From: Chiua virens
Taxonomy: Eukaryota; Basidiomycota; Agaricomycetes; Boletales; Boletaceae
Reading direction: 5' to 3'
DNA length: 64,000 bases
Assembly (NCBI GenBank): GCA_019787685.1
Contig: JAHNUO010000020.1
Span: forward strand, 248,001 to 312,000
Positions 35,097 to 46,819 of the stretch are shown piece after piece (position 1 is the first letter of the stretch; each line of letters begins with the position of its first letter). Both the position numbers and the translations under genes were made by a program. The notes under the pieces are model-generated. The model was not told where the DNA came from. It worked only from the letters and a program-made list of their open reading frames with translations, and did not search any database.

Positions 35097-36252
35097 ATGT
35101 TTGCTGCTCTTGCCCATTCGCCATCTCCGCCACTGTTGCTAGCGATCCCCCGCTCGCCGTCTCCACCACTGTTGCCAGCACTCCCCATCGCAGCTGCCGT
35201 TCCCATCATACCTTCCATTGATGCGGTATTCCATCCCTGCATCGTAGCCCAGCTCGTGTCCAATGACATTGTCATTTATTCCCGTGATTTCGGTTGCGTT
35301 ATTACAGTTGCGTAGTACGTGAGCATAGTTCATAGAGTATATGGTGCTAACGATAATGATTCAGTCCAGTTCGGCTGTGCGGCACTCGCATTGTTCCGAG
35401 TGGCATTTTCTCTTGGATGCAGCGGCGTGGACTCGTGTTTGAGTGCTTCTGTGGGCTTGTATCAACTCAGAATACTCCAGCTCGATTTGTTGATGAGTTT
35501 GCCTCTGGACATACTGTAGTGCGCTGCCACTATGTCGAGAACCATTGTGGATTTTATCGTAAGCCTTCCTTCAATGTTCCAAGGACAGTGCTCACTCAAC
35601 TTGTCTTTAGTTGACCTGACGAAGATCCGCTTGATGACATTGTATGAATCCACCTATGAGTACCTCCCAACATCGAGTAGTAGTAAGCTTGATGTTTGTT
35701 CCCTGAGTTCTGCTTTTGTGCTAATTTCTACATAGTTGGTGCACCCAGGCCACAGATCAACAGAATTGTTAGGCAATGGCAGGACAGTGTTCGGCGAGAT
35801 ACAACATTGCTTCATCACTCTGCACCTTTTGTCGAAGGATATTTTACTATCCACACCTCACTCTATCCAGAAATTCAGCAGCTTCGCAGTGGCCTTTCAC
35901 AGCCGCTTGCACTGGCTACACCTCGTCGCTATCACCCATACAATCAGCCACAGCGACATGCACGTAGGTCGAACACATTCTATAAACATAACTATACACT
36001 AACAGTACCATAGGTGAATCTACTTCTGCATTGCATCACTACATGCAGTATCAGTCACCACATCGCCATACATCTGATAGAAACTCACGCATAGATGTTG
36101 CTGGCCCATCAAGACTTGGACATGGCCTACCACAGTTCAGCGAGCGTGAGATACATACACTAGACGCACTTCAAATGGGACTGGGAGTTACTGGGTTTGA
36201 GATGGATGAGCTCTTTGAACAGTGTGATCACTGCAGCAGGAGTTTCATGTGA
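35097..36252 (+). CDS. Transposon accessory gene, left copy
   Basis: A spliced gene is read away from the transposase. Coding islands include IVPSGIFSWMQRRGLVFECF, TPARFVDEFASGHTVVRCHY, RPQINRIVRQWQDSVRRD, and a C-terminal exon ending MDELFEQCDHCSRSFM with a CxxC pair. The Cys/His content suggests a metal-binding protein. No family is recognised. Genes of this type riding with the transposase could be DNA-binding helpers. The exon boundaries are approximate. The mirror copy is 36944-38099. Confidence 0.45.
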
Positions 36253-36532
36253 AGTGCACTGCGTGTACATATCAGGGAGGTAGGAGAGAGCCAAGAAACT
36301 GACTTCGAAAGAGACAATGAAGTGGATGGATAAAGTAAAGGTCGATGAAACAAAGAAGCATTGGCGAAAGGTATGCAGGACAAGGGAAATTTTCTTTGAT
36401 CATGGTATGCTTTATATAATGGATGTGTTATTGATTTTTTTAAATCACTTGTTTATCAATGTTTTGTGGTTTTTGGGGGCTATACTTTACGAGATGTTCG
36501 GACTCTTGTTTCTTCTCTTGAAAATACCCGCT

Positions 36533-36567
36533 AAAAGCCCCAAGTGGTAACAAGCAACACAACACCG
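36533..36567 (-). repeat. Terminal inverted repeat, inner end of left transposon
   Basis: It faces its mirror image at 36629-36663 across the 59-bp spacer. It differs from the outer repeat at 8 of 35 positions, and identically in both copies. Confidence 0.8.
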
Positions 36568-36576
36568 TATTGTTAG
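36568..36576 (+). repeat. Target-site-like 9-mer, inner side of left copy
   Basis: 'tattgttag' directly follows the inner end of the left copy. Its reverse complement 'ctaacaata' directly follows the outer end of the right copy (42404-42412). MULE elements typically make 8-11 bp duplications. Confidence 0.65.
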
Positions 36577-36627
36577 TACAAACGCGAGAGATCACGTACA
36601 GGCGCCGATGATGCTGTTCTCCTGTGA
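36569..36627. other. Palindrome spacer (59 bp)
   Basis: This is the only non-mirrored sequence between the two transposon copies. It contains the left 9-bp target-site copy at its left edge and an unrelated 9-mer (36620-36628) at its right edge. Confidence 0.85.
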
Positions 36628-36943
36628 ACGGTGTTGTGTTGCTTGTTACCACTTGGGGCTTTTAGCGGGTATTTTCAAGAGAAGAAACAAGAGTCCGAAC
36701 ATCTCGTAAAGTATAGCCCCCAAAAACCACAAAACATTGATAAACAAGTGATTTAAAAAAATCAATAACACATCCATTATATAAAGCATACCATGATCAA
36801 AGAAAATTTCCCTTGTCCTGCATACCTTTCGCCAATGCTTCTTTGTTTCATCGACCTTTACTTTATCCATCCACTTCATTGTCTCTTTCGAAGTCAGTTT
36901 CTTGGCTCTCTCCTACCTCCCTGATATGTACACGCAGTGCACT

Positions 36944-38099
36944 TCACATGAAACTCCTGCTGCAGTGATCACACTGTTCAAAGAGCTCATCCATCTCAAA
37001 CCCAGTAACTCCCAGTCCCATTTGAAGTGCGTCTAGTGTATGTATCTCACGCTCGCTGAACTGTGGTAGGCCATGTCCAAGTCTTGATGGGCCAGCAACA
37101 TCTATGCGTGAGTTTCTATCAGATGTATGGCGATGTGGTGACTGATACTGCATGTAGTGATGCAATGCAGAAGTAGATTCACCTATGGTACTGTTAGTGT
37201 ATAGTTATGTTTATAGAATGTGTTCGACCTACGTGCATGTCGCTGTGGCTGATTGTATGGGTGATAGCGACGAGGTGTAGCCAGTGCAAGCGGCTGTGAA
37301 AGGCCACTGCGAAGCTGCTGAATTTCTGGATAGAGTGAGGTGTGGATAGTAAAATATCCTTCGACAAAAGGTGCAGAGTGATGAAGCAATGTTGTATCTC
37401 GCCGAACACTGTCCTGCCATTGCCTAACAATTCTGTTGATCTGTGGCCTGGGTGCACCAACTATGTAGAAATTAGCACAAAAGCAGAACTCAGGGAACAA
37501 ACATCAAGCTTACTACTACTCGATGTTGGGAGGTACTCATAGGTGGATTCATACAATGTCATCAAGCGGATCTTCGTCAGGTCAACTAAAGACAAGTTGA
37601 GTGAGCACTGTCCTTGGAACATTGAAGGAAGGCTTACGATAAAATCCACAATGGTTCTCGACATAGTGGCAGCGCACTACAGTATGTCCAGAGGCAAACT
37701 CATCAACAAATCGAGCTGGAGTATTCTGAGTTGATACAAGCCCACAGAAGCACTCAAACACGAGTCCACGCCGCTGCATCCAAGAGAAAATGCCACTCGG
37801 AACAATGCGAGTGCCGCACAGCCGAACTGGACTGAATCATTATCGTTAGCACCATATACTCTATGAACTATGCTCACGTACTACGCAACTGTAATAACGC
37901 AACCGAAATCACGGGAATAAATGACAATGTCATTGGACACGAGCTGGGCTACGATGCAGGGATGGAATACCGCATCAATGGAAGGTATGATGGGAACGGC
38001 AGCTGCGATGGGGAGTGCTGGCAACAGTGGTGGAGACGGCGAGCGGGGGATCGCTAGCAACAGTGGCGGAGATGGCGAATGGGCAAGAGCAGCAAACAT
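36944..38099 (-). CDS. Transposon accessory gene, right copy
   Basis: This is the mirror image of 35097-36252, with the same coding islands and the same C-terminal CDHC motif. Function is unknown. Confidence 0.45.
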
Positions 38100-39169
38100 A
38101 GTAGAACTGATGAAAAATGATGAGATCGAAAGAGAGTTGGAAGTGAGGAAGTCCTACCTGCAGCAAGCCCTTATATACCTTTCCAATGCCCAGCCCAAGA
38201 AGATATCGAATGAAACGCTGATATTAGGATGAGATCATACGTTGCCACAGCAGTGTCGATAAGCGCTTGGAATTCTGCGTGTGGGAGGGAAAATAAATGA
38301 GATCCTGTCAAAATCCAAAGTAGATAAATCAGCGACGAGGTCTAACGTACCAATGTTCATTCAAATAACCCCTCTTGGCCATGAACATCTACCCACACCT
38401 GCCAAAAAAGCGCCCACAGCTTCCAAAAACGAGCACGGCAAAGTCTTCGAGTACTTGCTAAGCGGCCACAAGATCCAAGTTTACTTTTTAAATGTGTGAT
38501 ACGAGCAGCATTGTCAAGGTGAGGGGGGGTCGTGTTGACTGGTGAACGTTGTGGTTGGAGACAAAGAGCGTGGCAAAGTTAGATATGGCTGTGCCCCAAC
38601 ACTTCAGTACCACCAAAAAAGGAAAACCTGTCACATCGTCTGCCAGTGCGACAACAACTATCGACGGTGACCGGTGACCCCCCAGATCACCATCGATAAA
38701 CTAAATAATGTCGATCTGAAGAACATATATAAAGGGTGAGCACGTTAGATCGCTCCCCCATTGGATGGCAGCTCACCTCTCACTCTCAGGAGCCCAGGCG
38801 GCTCTCATGCTGCCCGAGCTCACATCCTCGTCGCCTCACTTGTTATTCCAGTCATCTTTCTCATCACCTCAGCCATTCTCCTCCTCCCTACCTCTGCAAT
38901 CACACTCATTAGCCCAGGTATGTGCTCCCATGCTACAGCTTGGGTTCACGCACTCACCGCCTTGACAGCCGCCTTCTCTTTCTCCTCCGACCTTTCCCTT
39001 TCCCTCCCTCCCTCCCTCTCCATCTTCGTCGATCACTTCTCCCTTACCGTCGCTGTCATCATCACCCACCCCCACATCTTCACCTGCTCCCACCATCCTT
39101 GCTTCACTCTATCGGCCTCGGCCATCCCACACATTCACTGAGACCAAGCGCGACCAGGGCCTTCACAAG

Positions 39170-41810
39170 GTGAACCATGAGAAGGTCGCCCACCACGTCG
39201 TTGAGCATCCACGTGACGCAATCGTTGAATATCCAGAGACCGGCAGCGAACTGGGCATCAGTGTTGCCCACATCTTCAACATTAATCCTGACTGCTTCCA
39301 CGACCCTCGCTTCAACTTTCAGTACTCACTTGGAGATGGGCATGGTGGATGACGTGATATCGTTTGCAAGATGCTACGGAGTGTGTCAGGTAACCCTGTC
39401 ATGTGTTCAAAGCTGCGCACATCATGTAACTCCACTCCCTTTTTATGTAAATCGTATCGTGCTAATAGAATTACAGGTAGAGGACTCCGCTATTGCTCCT
39501 TTCGACCATATATTGCCTCGCCACACTGGTTTGTGACTCGCGAGGAGGTCTTGCTTCATACGACGGCATTGCATGCCGCTGCTTCCTCACCAACAGATAA
39601 TGCCCATGTGGAGGTTTTCCACAAGACACTAGGCTTCTATTGTGCCCTTATCAAGAAGGGCTGCGCGTTTTCATCAGCTGATGATTTCCCCGACTCAAGT
39701 GACACCGTCAAACAGGAGAACAAATCTCCACTGGCATTGTGCACCAAGGAGTTGTCGATGCGCAAGCGCAGGACTCCCAAGTGCAACAGTCGTCTTGAGC
39801 TGCTGTACGACGGCTATAACCAGCCTTATATACAGTAAGTGATTTTTCTTTTCGTTATGCAGTATGCTCATGACCGAAATTCAAGGTGCTCACAGCATTT
39901 GATCAACCCAACAAGGGCCCACTTGCTTTTGCGAAACCTACAGGAGTTCGACACAAACTATCTCCATGCACTGCTATTGGGCGATAGCACTTGCTACTTA
40001 CACACTGAGAATGTTTTCAAGACTCTGGGGGTCGGTCCCCTTGCCCCATGCACGTTCGCTGCATCCCCGAGTGAGCAAAAATCAAACTGTCGTGAGTACT
40101 TCTATTAAACTCAATCATGCATGTCGAACAATCTAATCAAATTTACAGCGCATTGGCACCGTGATCGCAACAATAAACTGCAGCGCGGCAACCTTCAATG
40201 TGCCGAAAGCTGCCCAACAAAGTACGATATCTACACTCCGAACGATCTTCAAGACTGTCCTTGCATTGTCATTGTATCAACCAATCCTCATAATCACCCG
40301 CCACCACTCCCGATCAAGACGCCACCGCAGCTAGTGAGCTGCCTCGAGGCCCTCCTATTACGCCTCGATTGGAAACTCGCCGATGCCACGCCAAGGCGAC
40401 TCGCCCTTGATTCTGGATTTGTCTGCAGCCTGCGCCATGCCCTTGCATGGTCGCTTCCAGAATGGGATCCCTCTTCACACGATCTCCATCCGTCATTAGG
40501 CAACCTCGATCATTTAAGACGCATCATCAACAACTCGTGGATGACTAGTTTTCCTCAAGGCACAGGTTTCCATGGTATGTCTCACGCGTTCTTGTTTCTT
40601 TTTCCTAGTTACATTATCATTACAGGTGCACTACAACAAGTTGGCGAGCATGAAAAGTTGCCTCGTGATCACCGGTATCTACGTCTGGTCGAACGATATC
40701 AGCTTCCCAATGGGGATGACTTCCTGCTTGTCATTTGCATGACTGCTCGAATGTCATCCCTACTTGTGCTGGCCAAATGAATATCGATCGACACGTCATT
40801 CAAACGCGTACGCGGATGGCAAGAATTCGAGATAGAAGGCTGGGATAATACCCATCAACGATGTAAGCTTGATATATATATATATTGTTTGTTTTCATTA
40901 TAATTCACTCAATTAACAGTGATCGTATTAGCACGTGCGTTTACGATGTCACAGTCATCTGACGCGCATGTCATTCTCTTTCGCCGCATCTGCAATGTAG
41001 CAGAACAGGACACCGGTGTCCCAGTACAATTTTTCCATATCCATGGTACAGGTATCGAGTCTGTCATCGCTGATGGACATCGCGGCCAGGCCTTAGGTAT
41101 TTTTTCTCTCATCTCTGATATTTCTTGGTCTAATGTTTTACAGGGCTTGGGAAGTTTTGTGTAGAACTTTGCAGAGGGAACAAACACCTGTGTCGCTATG
41201 AGCCACATTGTTGCCTCGAGAAACTCGATCCCTATGATCATCTGAGGCGTTTTTTCCGTGTCTGCGTAGTTCATTTTAAACGGAACATTCAACCTCTGAA
41301 ACATGAGGTTTCGCCGGAGGTTCTTCAGGCAATGTATAGCATTGCATCCTCAGAACCACACACCAACTTTGAAATGACTCTAGTAAAGATTCGACGTGGC
41401 AGTCCAAAAGCGAAAGGTATGTTGGACATATTGCGACTATTACTGATACTGAGACACAGAAAGCGTGGTTAAAGGATAAAGAAACCTCGAAGTTCATGAT
41501 ACCTGCCCTATATCAACCATATAGCCTTATTCCTTTATACATTTGGAAGGCGTCGCCTTCAACAACGAACGGCAATGAACAGGCGCATCGCAACGTTAAT
41601 CGAGATGGCATTGGCTTGACTCTCCTCGCTGGCATTATGCGAGGCCAACAATATGACATGCGGGTGACTTCGAGTATCGACCTTCACATCAACCATGGGA
41701 TAAATCCACGGGATGCTGTATCAACACATACGTTCCGCGCAATCCGCAGTATAACCCACACAGGTAAACAATATCACTCTAAGTTGAACAATCCTTCACG
41801 GCCAACATAG
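39170..41810 (+). CDS. MULE-like transposase, right copy (interrupted by in-frame TGA)
   Basis: Islands of one protein are linked by short introns (about 39416-39475, 39839-39885, 40092-40149, 40575-40626, 41096-41142, 41417-41457). An N-terminal zinc-finger-like part includes CPCIVIVSTNPHNHPPPLPI, a C...C...HxH arrangement like the WRKY/GCM1 fold of MULE transposases. Next come SIDTSFKRVRGW (likely first catalytic Asp), FFHIHGTGIESVIADGHRGQ (second acidic region) and VVHFKRNIQPLKHEV. The conserved C-terminal SPSTTNGNEQAHRNVNRDG is known from the expanded Agaricomycete family. Just before SIDTS the frame carries TGA at 40778-40780 with no splice signal to remove it. The copy is thus probably inactive, or needs readthrough. 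A start further upstream (38761 or 38765) is possible. Confidence 0.65.
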
Positions 41811-42368
41811 GTAGAATCCAACAGCGTCAACACGAAGCCAGAAACAGAATGAATACAACCACACAGAGGACAGACACCACAACACATAGCACCGATATGG
41901 GGGCACAAAGCAATACATTAGCATCAATAAATACTAATAAACCTACTCAGCTGTCAACGTACAGCGCACTCAGAGGTGCACTGGATGTTAATGTGCACGG
42001 TAGACCCGAAACAATAATCAGTATAAACACAGCAACGACATTAATTGAAACACCTACCACATACAACGAACAGTATCACTACTCCACGAATAGCACATTA
42101 ACAGGGGCATTGGGTTGAAGGCAACAGGGCAGAGACGACGGCAAGAGTGGCGGCAGGTGGGAGTGGCGACGAGTAAGGGAGATAAAAGACGAGGCGGGAT
42201 GGGAGGCAATGATGGTCGAAAGAAAAGAGCGAGTCAGTATATAAACGAAACAGAAAACAATCAAGTACAAATATAATGACGTTACTCAATTTCAGTCGCC
42301 GCAGGTGTCTGGGGTCATTGGGGGCCATAATGCTGGTACCTTGAAGTCGTTAGCCGAACAAAGCCCTG

Positions 42369-42403
42369 AAAAGCTCCGAGCGGTAACAAGCGACACAGAA
42401 CTC
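42369..42403 (-). repeat. Terminal inverted repeat, outer end of right transposon
   Basis: Exact mirror of 30793-30827. Confidence 0.8.
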
Positions 42404-42412
42404 CTAACAATA
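42404..42412 (-). repeat. Target-site-like 9-mer, outer side of right copy
   Basis: 'ctaacaata' is the reverse complement of the 9-mer at 36568-36576. It is in the wrong orientation for a simple insertion and in the right one for an inversion between two copies. Confidence 0.65.
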
Positions 42413-42660
42413 GACTGTCTAAATGACTAATGCATTGACAGGCGATGATGTTACTCCACTAGTTAGGCCTCAGCCAAACGATCTGTTCCGCGAGTCGCCC
42501 GAATTTGCAGTGTGACCTCATACTTGAACTTGAGCAAACACATCATATAACTTAGTGCCAATAAATATCAAACCGTACCGTATATCATGCAAATGACATG
42601 GTCCGATTCAGCGCAGTGTTCGCATCGTATAGCTCATACACCTTGTTCCAATCCCGACAT

Positions 42661-43234
42661 TCATACGTCAATCCCATCGATCGACAATGCTCCTGACGGG
42701 TGTACGGTCGCGGGGTTTAGCCGGGTGTTGGCAGCACAGAGCACCATCTGTCGAACGTAGTTGAAACAATGATGGGCGTGATACCGTCCTTGGACATCTT
42801 CCGCTGGCTGGAGGATCGAACGGCGGATGCGGTCGAGACAGTGCAGAGTGTGAAACATGGCCACAGCGTATGGACGCGGATTCGAGTCAGGGCCCATGAG
42901 CACAACCGAGTGGAGGTCATTGGGCAGGAGCGATTCCCACTCGAGGTCAGCGAGTGGGCCCTCGACGGGGTAGTGCGTTGTTTCTTCGGTGAAGAGGGTG
43001 CGTGTGGGGGCGGTGGGTAAGTCGAGTTGAAAGAGCTCGAGCTCAGGATGGTTTTTGATGTGTACCGAGGGGTGTTAGATCAGAGTTTGTCGTATTCAGA
43101 TGGAACGTACTTCGACGTGGTTCGGTAATGGTGCGGGACGGTGTTGGAGCTCCCTTGAGCATGAAGGTGATGTTGAACAGGCCGAGTAGTATGACTATCA
43201 GCTTTACGAACGTGAGCGCTGAGAATGATAGCAT
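42661..43234 (-). CDS. UstYa-like (DUF3328) oxidase-type protein
   Basis: The 5' exon encodes a membrane anchor (FVKLIVILLGLFNITFMLKG). The main exon carries FTEETTHYPVEGPLADLEWE and two HxxHC motifs, HTLHC in FHTLHCLDRIRR and HAHHC in RYHAHHCFNYVRQ. The paired HxxHC motifs define the UstYa family. These copper-dependent enzymes cyclise or oxidise RiPP peptides and some other metabolites. The length (about 170 residues) is slightly short for the family. The join between exons is unclear: a good donor (gtacgt) and a CTAAC branch site are present, but the expected acceptor reads 'ctcgg' rather than ending in AG. Either the gene is splice-damaged or my model is wrong. No repeat-type RiPP precursor was recognised nearby. 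Confidence 0.68.
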
Positions 43235-43588
43235 CTGTCTGACGAAGGCCTTAGACGAGGTTCAAGACGAGTAGCAAACGGTCACTGATACCACGAGAGT
43301 CAATAAGTTGGTTTAGTGTATGTGCGCAAATAAATGATAAATCCATGATAAATGTAAAGCGTTTCTATTCTATTCATGCTTCCCTCGTTTTTCGGTACCG
43401 AGTGACCATGATACTTTGACACGAGTAGAAAGGAATCCGAGGATTTCGATATATTCGCACGTGAGTGTATTTTGTTGATGGTGAGCTACGATGTGAAAGC
43501 TGGCGATATCAAACGAAACGGGGGCCACGGATGAATCTTTTCTTGTTGGCCGTCGATATGTATTTCTCGCCTCCCGGCCAACCAAGAT

Positions 43589-44804
43589 CTAGACTTGTTC
43601 CACCTCAGGCCGGAATTCGTGCGTGGACGAGTTAGTAAAGCCTTTTCTGTCCGAATCCGAATTGCTTCCACTCCCCGAGGAGCGTTTCGTGGCCTTGAAG
43701 ACATCCGACGCTTCGTGTGCACTACTCCGTGCACGCAGAGTTTCCGACGCGAAATGTATTGTGCTCAATGTGCCATTCCTATACCCGTCCGTCCCGAACG
43801 AGATTCCACGCGCGATACGATAGATGATCAACGAGGGTGCAATGACCTGAAGACCAGCAACCAGACATGAAAGCGTGAACCTGAGTAAGTCGCCCTCCAT
43901 AGTAACCAAAGTGAGCGAGGCAACGACACCCACCTGGACGTTTCCCAACACTGGGAAAAAGAGGTTTAGAAGCGGACTGTTGGTCGTGAACATCGCCAAC
44001 GTGATGATGACGAACACTGTATACAACACCGCGCTCTCGAGGGTCATGGCCAGATAACTGAGATAAAATTGACCCTGCTCTGCGCCGATCGCCTGTGAAA
44101 TAGTGCGTCGGTATAGCAAGAGGCGTGCGGTGATGATCACGGACGTGGTCATATTCATTACGACGGAACATGAGAAGGCGGCGGTGCCGGCCACTTGGAC
44201 GTGTTGTGTACTGTAGACGGCACCAGGTACGGAGTCGACCACGAGCCAGGCAATGGAAGCACCAAAGGTGGCAAGGTATATCAATGCTGGAAAGACGACC
44301 ATGCGTTTATTGCCCATACAGACGGCATAGCATCTATAGAGCTGATCCTTCCTTCAGCACCGTGTGTATGCAGCTGGAAAAGAGTACGCACAAGAAAAGC
44401 ATCGGAGGCTAGGGTATTGACGAGGAATGCAGCATCGCAGACGAGGGCATTCCAGGGGAATAATTGATCTGGGCCATTATGGCTGTATAATCCGAATAGC
44501 CCCAAAAGGTCTCCTGGTTCGCTGTACAGCGAAATGATCAGATACAACGTACTGATCACGAGTTGGAAGAGGGTAAAGGCCAGGAGGATTCTGAATCTCT
44601 TTTCATGAAGGAGACTCAAGTTTACTCCTGCAATAGTGACATAGATACCTGCGGACGAGGCATGAGTAAGGCATGGAAAGGGAACAAGATACGGGAAGGG
44701 GTACCCCAGAGGATGCAACCCAACGCATTAGCCTCGAATCCAATGGTGTATTGATTCAAGAGCTCGACGGGCGGGAACAGGGGTTGAGTCTCGTTCCCAG
44801 ACAT
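43589..44804 (-). CDS. Agaricomycete multi-pass (7-TM type) integral membrane protein C
   Basis: Four exons, 44804-44705, 44648-44392, 44341-43934 and 43846-43589, give 340 residues in perfect frame. Seven hydrophobic stretches are visible, starting with YTIGFEANALGCILWG and including LLAFTLFQLVISTLYLIISL, ALIYLATFGASIAWLVV and VLYTVFVIITLAMF. The motif APSLIIYRIARG follows the last TM. The cytosolic tail is Ser-rich. The layout resembles the orphan GPCR-like families of mushrooms. The gene has a truncated paralogue at 46.8-47.7 kb in the same orientation. Confidence 0.8.
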
Positions 44805-46819
44805 TGTGATTACAGGGAGTACCTGAGATGTCCTAAAGGAAATCAAAGAAGTAACGGGATATAGAGAGAGGGAGAGATGCGGGTGGATAGTATGTAAAGC
44901 CGGACATCAGTACTGCCACTTATCGAATGCCTTGCGCATGGCGAGGCGCCGGATTCGAATGGAAATAATCGGTGATAAAAATATTTTACAACCTAACAAG
45001 GAATCAATATGAATCGCATCGCAATTCTGATGCGCCTGGTCACTGACCAGTACAGTACCCAGACTAGATATAGGGCCGAAAGTCAGCTAGCACCACATTA
45101 TCGACGCAAGGTTGTCGACCGGACGTCGAGTCGCAGAATTACAAGTACAAAGCCCAAACCTGGACCAACCATTTGCAGATAGCGACTCGGAAAGCTGCGA
45201 AACAACCGTACCTTTTTTTTCCATTCCATTCGTCCTCCCTCCAGCCTCAAATTCCCCTTTTTTGATCCTCCTTAACGAGCTCGAAGCCATCATGATCATC
45301 AAAATGACCTGACTCGGAAGCGAAAGGATACGAGTGGTTCCGAAATATCATATTCGATTCAGAGGACGGTGAATGAATTCCATTGATGGTGATTGCGAGA
45401 GGGACGAAAGTTGAGAAGCAGTGGCGCCGCCACAATGCCTCTGTAGAGTGTCCGAGTCCGAGTCCGTCTCAGGCTCTCAACGTGCGGAATCGCGCATATA
45501 CGGTTGGTTGGGAGATGTAACTCAGTGAGTGCGTAGACGCTTTTGCATTTTCTTTTTGCCTCGACGTCATCCATGCAGTTACAGCTGGTTTCCGACTTGT
45601 GCTTTTCAAAACCATTTTTCACCATGTCGCTCATCCTCTTGACGTGCACGACGGTCGCACGCGCTGTTGGTGAGTCCAACTCGGAACGCGCCAACCTTCT
45701 CCCTCGTGACATCCAACACAGTGCAGCCATCAACCCAGAAATCGCACGTACGGCCGTCGACAGTGGTACGTCTGCTTTGCTCGAATGAAACAAACTGGAA
45801 GTCTCACTCGTTCTGATGACTTGAAAGACTGTCTCTGGCTCTCGAGACGGGAGGATGTCCAAGGAGGATTGCTTGGTGCCTCTAAGCGTCAGTTATGTCT
45901 CCCGGAGGTTTCATCTTGGCACCAACGATCTACGTTCGATATAGGGGATTCCGAAAGGAGTTGGTTCAGGCCTGAGTCGCGTCTTCCAGGGGTCTACGAA
46001 AAAAATAAAGAACGACGCTCTGCGTTTCACATAGGGGCGGATAGCGGTTAGTTTAACGCCGTAGATCTCTCTGAGCGTGAGTCGCGTTGATCTCAGGCTG
46101 TTCGTTTCAAGCTCACGACTGACGGATTGTGCGTGACAGAGGAGACAAAATGAGGTCAGGCGGTTCTAAGTGGCAGACCTCTGGAGATGAGTCACCGTGG
46201 GTCTGAAGACGGCATAGGGATGTCTGGCGTGCTCACGCTGAGAGTCATACCCCCTTTTCACGGAATCTATCGTGCTCCCACCCCAGTATATTTGTGTACG
46301 GAAGACAGACTATTTATACATCTTGTGAGAGTGCCGGGATATCTGCGGGTTTTGCATCAACTTGAGCCTGTGTCGAAAGTTTCTCCTCGTTGACCTACTA
46401 GGTCGGTGTCAAAAGTATAACTTATACTAGGTATGTAAGCGCGAATCCGAGATTCGAATAGGAATCGGGGCTGGTATCGCTCATTCGCAACAGGACAGTA
46501 CAGTATGTAGATATCGCATGTAGGCGTATAAATTATAGATGGTTCCTTTCCACTCAGCTTCTCCCTCCCCTTCCTTTTCTGCGCTTGGTGTCAGGGTCAC
46601 GCGTAAAGAATAACGAGCGCGACCATCAAAAACATGAGGGAACAAAAATCCGCGAGGTTCCGAAATATCCGTATCCGTAGTGTATGAACGAAATCAGTTG
46701 ATGGTGATGGTAAGAGACGAAACGAAAGAGAGTGACGAATCCGTGACAGCGTGGGCGGACCGACCGTCCTCCCTTTTCATCCTGGTGGTCGCTGGTTTTA
46801 CTTGTCAATGTTACGAGGT
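44805..46819. other. Spacer between paralogous 7-TM genes
   Basis: It is mostly non-coding. A block near 45330-45430 resembles the 3' flank of the truncated paralogue near 46670-46735 (shared 'ggttccgaaatatc' and 'ttgatggtgat'). This suggests that a third copy or its 3' end was once here. One weak small-protein candidate is listed separately. Confidence 0.4.
45624..45788 (+). CDS. Possible small secreted peptide
   Basis: A 54-codon frame starts MSLILLTCTTVARAVG, a short but plausible signal peptide, followed by a polar peptide with a basic site (LLPRDIQH) that could be a protease site. An ATG 17 codons upstream is also in frame. It may continue through an intron (gtacgt at about 45774). No family is recognised, and evidence is limited to composition. 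Confidence 0.25.
   Translation: MSLILLTCTTVARAVGESNSERANLLPRDIQHSAAINPEIARTAVDSGTSALLE

Larger units (their letters stand above)
30791..36568 (-). mobile_element. MULE-like DNA transposon, left copy of the palindrome
   Basis: This is a 5.8-kb element bounded by imperfect terminal inverted repeats of about 35 bp (30793-30827 and 36533-36567, 27 of 35 positions matching). It carries a transposase gene on the minus strand and an accessory gene on the plus strand, transcribed away from each other. It is the mirror image of 36628-42405. Paired coordinates always sum to 73196, so there is no net indel between copies. Every open frame in one arm recurs unchanged in the other. Its inner end is followed by 'tattgttag', a likely 9-bp target-site copy. 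Confidence 0.85.
36628..42405 (+). mobile_element. MULE-like DNA transposon, right copy of the palindrome
   Basis: This is an inverted and apparently identical copy of 30791-36568, with the transposase on the plus strand and the accessory gene on the minus strand. The outer end is followed by 'ctaacaata'. The two copies together make an 11.6-kb near-perfect palindrome. Confidence 0.85.

Noticed and set aside
36317..36550. 77-codon frame with hydrophobic stretch near the palindrome centre (and its mirror at 36646-36879)
   Set aside because: It is subterminal to the transposon, with no conserved motif and unknown expression. It could be chance in AT-rich DNA, so it is not annotated as a gene.
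42413..42470. Homology between the right flank of the palindrome and the central spacer ('acaggcg...atgatg...ctcc')
   Set aside because: The match is short and needs gaps on both sides, so chance similarity is not excluded.
44930..46480. tRNA genes suggested by 'ggattcgaat'-like strings
   Set aside because: No cloverleaf with matching acceptor and anticodon arms could be built around them.
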